NCBI GenBank assembly: GCA_020047775.1
Contig: JAIFNK010000166.1
Span: 1 to 11,421, forward strand
DNA length: 11,421 nt
Direction of reading: 5' to 3'
DNA from: Akkermansia sp.
GTDB taxonomy: Bacteria > Verrucomicrobiota > Verrucomicrobiia > Verrucomicrobiales > Akkermansiaceae
Position 1 is the stretch's first letter, and each line of letters starts with the position of its first letter. The translations under genes and the position numbers were made by a program. The notes below the pieces were generated by a model. It searched no databases and was not told the origin of the DNA. It saw only the letters and a program-made list of their open reading frames with translations. This document shows positions 7,073 through 11,421 of the stretch, piece by piece.

Positions 7073-8188
7073 TCAAATCGGATAGTTCCAGGTGTCGAAA
7101 CTGCGTTGCCATTCGCGGGCGATTTTCTCCCGGATCGGCGGCTCCAGCTCGTCGAACCGGTTCTTGCGGTAGCCGGAGAGGGAATCGACGTATTCCTGGA
7201 GCCCGGGCTCGAAGCTGTCGAAGCCGTCCAGATCCAGTTTTTGATAGAGCTCCCTCATCATCTGCATGGGAGCGCGTTCCAGGTCGTCGAAGCGGATCTC
7301 GTGGAACCGTCCCGCGGGAATCAGGTCGCGCTCGGCGAAGAACGCGTCGTGCAGCCGGGTGTAGCGGCGGATGATCCGGTCGTCGATCAGTTCCGTCTCC
7401 GGTTTCTGGAGGTAGCTGAACCACGTGGCCGTGTCGTAGTAGTGCCGGCACGACCTGAAGACCTGATAGGGATCGCGGTGGATGTGCACAAACCGGGCGT
7501 CGGGGAAAAGTTCCAGCAGCAGCCGGATCCGCGCGGTGTGGGGAGGGGACTTGAGGACCAGCGGGCGGCCGTATTTGAAGCTCAGTTTTTTCAGGAATCC
7601 GGTGAACGCGGATTTCCACTCGTCGATTTCCTCCCGGGGCACACCGCGGAAGTCGAGGTAGCGCGCATATTCATCCTCCCTGCGCGGGAAACTGACTCCC
7701 AGATAGAGAGATCGCAGGCTCATCAGGCAGGGGGCGAACTCGTCCTCCTGCGGCGACTGGAAGCCGAGAGCCATGCCGTCCATCGGCCGCGTTTTCGGGA
7801 CCATCCAGGCGAAGCGCCGGGTGTTGGTTTCCTCGGTGCAGAGGAAAGTGTGCGGATTGACGACCTGATAGGTGTTGGCGAAGGCGAACTGCCGGGTGTC
7901 CCGCGCGAGCAGGTTGTGCAGATGGGTGGTGCCGGACCGCCAGTGCCCGAGAACGAACAGCGGTGGTTGGATCTCGGTCGCTGCGACCCGCTCGCCGAAC
8001 TGCCGCTGCTCCTTCCGGCGGAAGTGGGAGTTCATGGCGTTGACGGCCGTGATGAACGCCGCCCGGTGCCAATACGCCGGATCCACGGCGAACCGGTTCC
8101 CGCGGAGGAGTCGGAGCCAGTCACCGGTGGTGATCCCGGCGAGGTAATTGTTGGCGATGCTCCAACGGTGTTTCAGCGGTCCAGGCAT
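7073..8188 (-). CDS. PAPS-dependent sulfotransferase family protein
   Basis: This 371-residue protein matches the Sulfotransfer_3-type family, which transfers sulfate from PAPS to a hydroxyl or amino group. The 5'-phosphosulfate loop is GHWRSGTTH (81-89) after the strand PLFVL. KSPPHT (213-218) and the 3'-phosphate segment HIHRDPYQVFRS (235-246) follow in the expected order. The block SPQEDEFA (about 145-152) is typical of this bacterial subgroup. No signal peptide or membrane segment is evident, so it is probably cytoplasmic. It heads the minus-strand run and is 2 bases from the P450 start, so the two likely act on the same molecule, with the P450 perhaps creating the hydroxyl that is sulfated. 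That order is inference. No clear Shine-Dalgarno precedes the ATG at 8188. The divergent 156-base region to the tRNA should contain its promoter, but I found no convincing one on this strand. Confidence 0.9.
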   Translation of the reverse strand: MPGPLKHRWSIANNYLAGITTGDWLRLLRGNRFAVDPAYWHRAAFITAVNAMNSHFRRKEQRQFGERVAATEIQPPLFVLGHWRSGTTHLHNLLARDTRQFAFANTYQVVNPHTFLCTEETNTRRFAWMVPKTRPMDGMALGFQSPQEDEFAPCLMSLRSLYLGVSFPRREDEYARYLDFRGVPREEIDEWKSAFTGFLKKLSFKYGRPLVLKSPPHTARIRLLLELFPDARFVHIHRDPYQVFRSCRHYYDTATWFSYLQKPETELIDDRIIRRYTRLHDAFFAERDLIPAGRFHEIRFDDLERAPMQMMRELYQKLDLDGFDSFEPGLQEYVDSLSGYRKNRFDELEPPIREKIAREWQRSFDTWNYPI

Positions 8189-8257
8189 TCGGGGCAGGGA
8201 AAAAATCTGTCATAACCCGCCAAGCCGTGCAATCCCGCGTCCCGAATCCTTGTCGTT

Positions 8258-8285
8258 TCGACATTTCGCCGATCTTGGGTATTTT
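8258..8285 (+). promoter_or_regulatory. Candidate promoter for tRNA-Asn
   Basis: TCGACA (8258-8263, 5 of 6 with the -35 consensus), a 16-base spacer, and TATTTT (8280-8285, 4 of 6 with the -10 consensus) lie about 60 bases before the tRNA. The match is modest and rests only on spacing and position. Confidence 0.35.
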
Positions 8286-8344
8286 TCCCTTGCCACAAGA
8301 CGTCCGGGAATCCCAAGGTCCGCCCGCGTCCGAAAGGAGCAAAG

Positions 8345-8419
8345 TCCGGCGTAGCTCAGCGGCAGAGCGGGTGACTGTTAATCACTAGGTCCGTGGTTCG
8401 ATCCCACGCGCCGGAGCCA
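8345..8419 (+). tRNA. tRNA-Asn (anticodon GTT)
   Basis: A complete cloverleaf can be folded. The acceptor stem is TCCGGCG (8345-8351) with CGCCGGA (8409-8415). The D stem is GCTC/GAGC (8354-8357, 8365-8368). The anticodon stem is 8370-8374 with 8382-8386, including one G-T pair at its outer end. The anticodon loop CTGTTAA places GTT at 8377-8379, so it reads AAC/AAU. The T stem is CGTGG/CCACG around TTCGATC (8397-8403). The discriminator is G8416, and CCA is encoded at 8417-8419. It sits between the sulfotransferase run and the decayed restriction-modification region, and tRNA 3' ends are common integration sites for islands. No second copy of the 3' end was seen in the window. Confidence 0.97.
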
Positions 8420-8526
8420 TTTAGAATCAGCATGTTATGGCTGAAAAAGAGATCCTTGATTGGCCGGTGTAGGCACTTTGCTGCATCGTGGAGTTCTCAA
8501 GCGGCTTTTGCAGTGATCGAAGAGCT

Positions 8527-8631
8527 TCAATACCCCCAGCTCTCGTGCCGGACGGGCAGCAGGTTCAGGGTTTGGCGGTGGGACTGCCACTTGGGCATGA
8601 ACTGGTTCATGAGGGCGAGTGAGATGATTTT
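8527..8631 (-). pseudogene. Remnant: C-terminus of YgjP/M48-type metallopeptidase
   Basis: About 34 codons ending in a proper TGA (8527-8529) read as SLALMNQFMPKW, then SHRQTLN, then ending HESWGY. From memory this resembles the extreme C-terminus of YgjP-like/M48 (DUF45) zinc metallopeptidases, where a segment of the form LMxxxMPxW...RxxLN...H..WxY closes the protein. The catalytic HExxH part is absent. Genes of this peptidase often follow hsdR in type I restriction-modification loci, which fits the fragment immediately upstream. It is in a different frame from the hsdR fragment and overlaps its stop by two bases. I see nothing convincing between its stop and the tRNA (8420-8526). The call relies on a short match supported by context. 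Confidence 0.6.
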
Positions 8632-8812
8632 AGCCGGCCTGTATCAGGTGGGCGCTGAGCAGGCCATCGTCGATATTGCTGTTGGCGGCGCGGTCGGATC
8701 GGTCGCCGAGGTAGCGATATTTCAGCTCGTCGCGGAACAGGGCGATGATCCGGTTCTGGGTGGCGCGTTCGGGTTTGCCGATCTGAAGGGTTGATTTTCC
8801 CTTGGTGAGCCT
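8630..8812 (-). pseudogene. hsdR: Remnant: N-terminus of type I restriction subunit HsdR
   Basis: Sixty codons between two stops read a segment strongly like the start of one HsdR subfamily: KSTLQIGKPERATQNR, then IIALFRDELKYRYLGD, then ANSNIDDGLLSAHL. The full subunit is roughly 1000 residues and provides the ATP-dependent translocase and nuclease of a type I system. Here only the first block remains: no nuclease, DEAD-box or helicase domain is present anywhere in the window. The frame ends at TAA (8630-8632), right where the peptidase-like tail begins in another frame, so this looks like one side of a deletion junction. Upstream, an in-frame TAG (8813-8815) separates the segment from an ATG at 8851, so even the start is damaged or was elsewhere. 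It lies downstream of the HicA-like gene on the same strand, the usual position for hsdR in such loci. Confidence 0.82.
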
Positions 8813-8873
8813 CTAACCAAGCGTTGTCCGGCGGGTGAAATTCGACTTCATGCCGTGTGTTTCGGGTCTTTTG

Positions 8874-8898
8874 GCCAGTGAAACCTATACCCACTGGC
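8874..8898 (-). terminator. Hairpin after the HicA-like gene (weak terminator candidate)
   Basis: GCCAGTG (8874-8880) and CACTGGC (8892-8898) form a 7-bp stem with an 11-base loop, beginning 7 bases beyond the stop of the HicA-like gene. No T-run follows on the minus strand, so it could equally be an mRNA-stabilising or processing structure. Confidence 0.35.
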
Positions 8899-8905
8899 AA
8901 TTTCC

Positions 8906-9193
8906 TCAGAGTTTTCCGGCCTGAACGAGGAGCTTCTCGTAATCCTCACGGGAAAGCGGACAGTCCAACAGGTCAAGAAACTGCTTTTTCGTCAGGCCAC
9001 ATTGCTTGGCCATTTGCGCCAGGAGGCTGTCGTCGATGTCGAAACTGCGGCCGTGACTGGTTTTCGTCGATGCGCGGGCCTTGGTTCCTGCCAATGACAG
9101 ATAGACGAAGTAATTGTGGTCCGCTCCCGGTTTGGTGGGCATGAAACCCTTGCGGGTAAGCCCGGTTTCGACTTCGGATTTATCGCGTGGCAT
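8906..9193 (-). CDS. Small HicA-like protein of restriction-modification loci
   Basis: The 95-residue product begins MPRDKSEVETGLTRKGF and continues with DHNYFVYLSL, KTSHGRSFDI and a helical end (LLAQMAKQCGLTKKQF, then CPLSREDYEKLL). The order helix-KGF, H-x-Y strand, then SHG strand and helix resembles the double-stranded RNA-binding-like fold of HicA mRNA interferase toxins, and the histidine of the SHG turn or of DHNYF could be the catalytic one. The usual HicA G-S-H-x-x-Y box is altered, so toxin activity is uncertain; it may be a divergent accessory of type I systems. I chose the ATG at 9193 because translation from 9265 would run through the previous gene. The two genes overlap by 14 bases (9180-9193), which suggests coupled translation. 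No HicB-like antitoxin is seen, unless the overlapping upstream protein has that role. A hsdR remnant follows. Confidence 0.65.
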   Translation of the reverse strand: MPRDKSEVETGLTRKGFMPTKPGADHNYFVYLSLAGTKARASTKTSHGRSFDIDDSLLAQMAKQCGLTKKQFLDLLDCPLSREDYEKLLVQAGKL

Positions 9194-10292
9194 GAGCTTC
9201 GGGAGGCACGAGTTGGCGGAGTTTTGTTTTGAGTTCACGGGCTGGCGGGGACAGGATGGCATCATCCTCGCTGCCGTATTCCAGCCACAGCATCACCAAC
9301 TGTTCGCGCAGTTCGTTCCACAGTTCGGCACGGGTGTGGGCGAAAACATCAATATCCAGTTCGGGGTGTTCCAGCCGCAGGAGTTGTTCGTCCTCGCTCA
9401 AAAACGGCTCCAAGCGCAGTGGCTTGGTGAGCACGGCACCGCGGGTGAACTCCGTGATCACGAACGGTGAGAGATCCAGTTCCTCGATGCGGGAAACCTC
9501 CACGATCTGCCGGGGGTGGCCGTCCTCGGCATCGACCACTTGGCCGGTCACTTGAATCAGATCCCGCCGGTTCTCGAACAACATGGGTTCAAGCGATTCG
9601 TCGTAGAGGCATTCCAGCGTGCGCCCCTTCGGGGCATAGAGCAGGCTGAGTTTGTGCTCGGAGAAGGAAATCGACAGGAGTTGTCCTGTGATGGTGCGGA
9701 TGCTCTGGCGGGGTTCCACCGGGCGGAGCACGGTCTCGATCCGGGCGGAGAGCGCATCATCCAGGCGGATGGGAGGTCCGACACAGTTCTGAAACTCGAA
9801 GGCGTAGCCAGCGCCGGGAGGGGGAGCCATGCTGCGGAGGCATTCCAGCATGCGCACACGCAGGCGGCCGTCTGCCACGAGCCCGATGAGGCCTTGCTCG
9901 TCCCCATCCAGAGTGGCGTGTGAGAAATTGTGAACCAAGCCCATCACCCCGGCGACATTGCCGGAGGGAAGCAGGCTGCGGCTGAGATCACCCACGCGAC
10001 CGGCCACCTTGAAGCTTCCCGCTACGGGAGGGCTACAGTGCAGGGTGTATTTGCGCTGGATTTCCCCGGAAACCCGCACGCGCTGGCGCACGGTGCGGTT
10101 CTCAACGGCCAGGGCGCTGAAATGAATCAACTGCTGCAAGCCTTGAAGTCCCTGCATCAGCAGGGCGACCGGAACCTCGTTCCCTCCGTCCTCGGGCAGG
10201 ATGCGGAACTCAATCTGGTCGGGATGGGGCGACTCGGACATCGCGGAACTGGTAGCAGGTGGAATTTGTCCTGCAAAGGGTATTTCACTCAT
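9180..10292 (-). CDS. Conserved protein of unknown function in a restriction-modification locus
   Basis: I do not recognise a named family for this 370-residue protein. It is soluble-looking, without signal peptide or membrane segments. After a low-complexity start (about residues 1-22) comes IEFRILPED, a helix with a repeated GLQ (LLMQGLQGLQQLIHFSAL), then beta-rich segments with many valines (TVRQRVRVSGEIQRKYTLHC, SFKVAGRVGDL). Near residues 210-290 another beta-rich part includes DLIQVTGQVVDAEDGHPRQI, which could be a small barrel. The C-terminus is acidic and helical (LDIDVFAHTRAELWNEL...MLWLEYGSEDDAILS). A second ATG at 10241 is an alternative start. The stop overlaps the HicA-like gene by 14 bases, and the RhuM gene lies 149 bases upstream on the same strand. 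Position suggests an accessory or antitoxin-like part of the locus; that is inference. Confidence 0.7.
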   Translation of the reverse strand: MSEIPFAGQIPPATSSAMSESPHPDQIEFRILPEDGGNEVPVALLMQGLQGLQQLIHFSALAVENRTVRQRVRVSGEIQRKYTLHCSPPVAGSFKVAGRVGDLSRSLLPSGNVAGVMGLVHNFSHATLDGDEQGLIGLVADGRLRVRMLECLRSMAPPPGAGYAFEFQNCVGPPIRLDDALSARIETVLRPVEPRQSIRTITGQLLSISFSEHKLSLLYAPKGRTLECLYDESLEPMLFENRRDLIQVTGQVVDAEDGHPRQIVEVSRIEELDLSPFVITEFTRGAVLTKPLRLEPFLSEDEQLLRLEHPELDIDVFAHTRAELWNELREQLVMLWLEYGSEDDAILSPPARELKTKLRQLVPPEAHATR

Positions 10293-10344
10293 ACCAATCT
10301 CGTCCTGCCGGTGAGGAGTTCAGGGCTTGGGTTGGTGCGAGGTG

Positions 10345-10368
10345 GGAGCCCAGGGCGATGCCTGGGCT
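10345..10368. repeat. REP-like hairpin between RhuM and the unknown gene
   Basis: The 149-base gap (10293-10441) is very G-rich and contains a perfect 8-bp hairpin, AGCCCAGG (10347-10354) and CCTGGGCT (10361-10368), with loop GCGATG. GGAG (10345-10348) precedes the CCCAGG...CCTGGG palindrome directly, the REP layout also seen at 540-656. A looser pair, GGCGC/GCGCC, brackets the following GGTTGGTGC-containing stretch (about 10376-10405). Hairpins of this AGCCCAGG type recur in planctomycete and verrucomicrobial genomes as far as I recall. It could also attenuate transcription from RhuM into the next gene. Confidence 0.65.
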
Positions 10369-10441
10369 GGGATGGGGCGCACGGTTGGTGCTGGGGTTTT
10401 CGCGCCGATCTGGGGCTCAGCGTTCCCGGGGGCGGGGGGGC

Positions 10442-11421
10442 TCATGGCTGATCCTCCTTTTGCGGTGGCAGTTGTTTGATCATGCGGTCGAAGTCGGACT
10501 CGAAAAGCCGGTCCTGGACGATGCGGTATTTTTCAAACTCGCTTTCGGCGTGGGCCTTGGCCAGTTCCGCCGTCACTTTGCCGGCATCTTGTAAAATTTC
10601 ACGATCCCAGAGCTGGAGGAATCCGCTCAGGCGTTTTTCCCAGTCCTCCATGGTCATCGGGATTTTGCGCATGGCCTGCATTTCGGCCATGTCGAGGTAG
10701 GCGGAGACAATGCGCTGCATTTGCCCAAGTTCGGAATCGGAGAGGTAGTTCTTGGCGATGGAAACGTCGTAGCGCTGGATTTTTCCTTGGGGCGCGGCTT
10801 CCCAACTGGTCAGCCCCATGTTCTCGTGCTTGTGGTCGGCGCGATCCACGATCACCTCCGCCGCCGTTTTGCCATGTACGGCGTAGTGCATCTTGTTCTG
10901 GACTGCGCCAAAAAACCGCTTGGTGGCGGTGGCGGATGAGTCGTAATCCAGCGCGGTAGCGTAGATGTCGGTGACTTTCTGGTAAAACTTGCGCTCGGAG
11001 AGGCGGATTTCCCGGATTTTCTCGAGTTGGCGCTCGAAAAACCCGTCCGTCAGAGTGCCGCCGTGTTTGAGTCGCTCTGCATCCATGGTCCAACCCTGGA
11101 TCGTGTAATCCTTGACGATCTGGTTGGCCCACTTGCGGAATTGCACGGCGCGCTCGTTTTCGATTTTGAAGCCCACGGCAATGATTGCTTGCAGGCTGTA
11201 GTGCTCAACGGAGCGCTGAACCTGGCGGCTGCCTTCGGTTTGAACGATTAAGTATTGCTTAACAGTTGCCACCGGATCCAACTCGTTATCGCTGAAAATG
11301 CGCTTCAGGTGCTGGTTGATGGCAGGGATGGAGACATCGTAAAGTGCCGCCATCATCTTCTGTGTGAGCCAGACGTTTTCATCTTCGTAACGCATTTCAA
11401 CGCTGGCCTCCGAGTCGCCTC
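10442..11421 (-). CDS. RhuM family protein (5'-partial)
   Basis: The product matches the RhuM family (virulence protein RhuM, Pfam RhuM), first described in a Salmonella pathogenicity island and often found beside restriction-modification or mobile genes; its biochemical role is not established. Signature stretches are RYEDENVWLTQKMMAALYDV near the N-terminus (a helix-turn-helix-like segment), SVEHYSLQAIIAVGF, ERAVQFRKWANQIVKDYTIQG, then the middle ATALDYD and FFGAVQNKMHYAVHGKTAAEV. The C-terminus is helical and charged. The first ATG inside the window is at 11395, but the frame continues to the edge with residues GDSEASVE that belong to the usual family start, so the gene begins outside the window. 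It is the most upstream visible gene of the minus-strand restriction-modification run. Hits of this family beside hsdS/hsdM would predict those genes just beyond position 11421. Confidence 0.88.
   Translation of the reverse strand, partial: GDSEASVEMRYEDENVWLTQKMMAALYDVSIPAINQHLKRIFSDNELDPVATVKQYLIVQTEGSRQVQRSVEHYSLQAIIAVGFKIENERAVQFRKWANQIVKDYTIQGWTMDAERLKHGGTLTDGFFERQLEKIREIRLSERKFYQKVTDIYATALDYDSSATATKRFFGAVQNKMHYAVHGKTAAEVIVDRADHKHENMGLTSWEAAPQGKIQRYDVSIAKNYLSDSELGQMQRIVSAYLDMAEMQAMRKIPMTMEDWEKRLSGFLQLWDREILQDAGKVTAELAKAHAESEFEKYRIVQDRLFESDFDRMIKQLPPQKEDQP

Noticed and set aside
7071..7619. 183-codon N-terminal extension of the P450 frame
   Set aside because: It overlaps the sulfotransferase coding region in another frame, has shadow-like composition, and the P450 is already full length from 7070.
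7043..8215. 390-codon plus-strand frame opposite the sulfotransferase
   Set aside because: Antisense to a gene with complete PAPS-binding motifs; no recognisable domain.
8393..8794. 133-codon plus-strand frame starting inside the tRNA
   Set aside because: It begins in the T arm of tRNA-Asn and is antisense to the hsdR and peptidase remnants.

Overview
The window looks like a chromosomal segment of a GC-rich bacterium, most likely a Verrucomicrobium (Luteolibacter/Haloferula-like) or a relative in the PVC group. This rests on three things: gene families frequent in that group (a TIGR03790 protein, a DUF2851 protein beside thiS), weak Shine-Dalgarno sequences, and palindromic repeats in the intergenic gaps. 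It is an inference from content, not a database result.

Left part (1-4759, plus strand): the 3' end of a 2OG-Fe(II) prolyl-4-hydroxylase-like oxygenase, a nested palindromic repeat, then a compact run of a PhnP-like metallo-beta-lactamase hydrolase, a secreted TIGR03790 protein, a DUF2851 protein and the sulfur carrier ThiS. Gaps are 28 and 12 bases, and DUF2851/thiS share a TGATG stop-start. No thiG follows thiS; a second large palindromic repeat (4820-5060) lies there instead.

Middle (5121-8188, minus strand): an apparent operon transcribed right to left, sulfotransferase, cytochrome P450, then a membrane-anchored NTF2/SnoaL-like protein. The first two are almost fused (2 bases apart), which suggests stepwise oxidation and sulfation of a small molecule or lipid, although no scaffold-making enzyme is present. 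A tRNA-Asn (GTT) with encoded CCA follows at 8345-8419 on the plus strand.

Right part (8420-11421, minus strand): what appears to be the decayed end of a type I restriction-modification island next to the tRNA. In transcription order it has a RhuM-family protein (running off the window), a 370-residue protein of unknown function, an overlapping small HicA-like protein, and then a scar. In the scar, about 60 residues from the N-terminus of the restriction subunit HsdR are joined, out of frame, to about 34 residues resembling the C-terminus of a YgjP/M48-type metallopeptidase. The simplest reading is that one large deletion removed nearly all of hsdR and most of the peptidase gene, leaving the accessory genes (and perhaps hsdM/hsdS outside the window) without a nuclease.

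Three palindromic repeats of different sequence carry the tetranucleotide GGAG. In two of them it lies directly 5' of a hairpin, the layout of REP/BIME elements mobilised by RAYT (REP-associated tyrosine) transposases. In the first, two 52-base inverted arms each contain a hairpin whose paired bases differ in a compensatory way.
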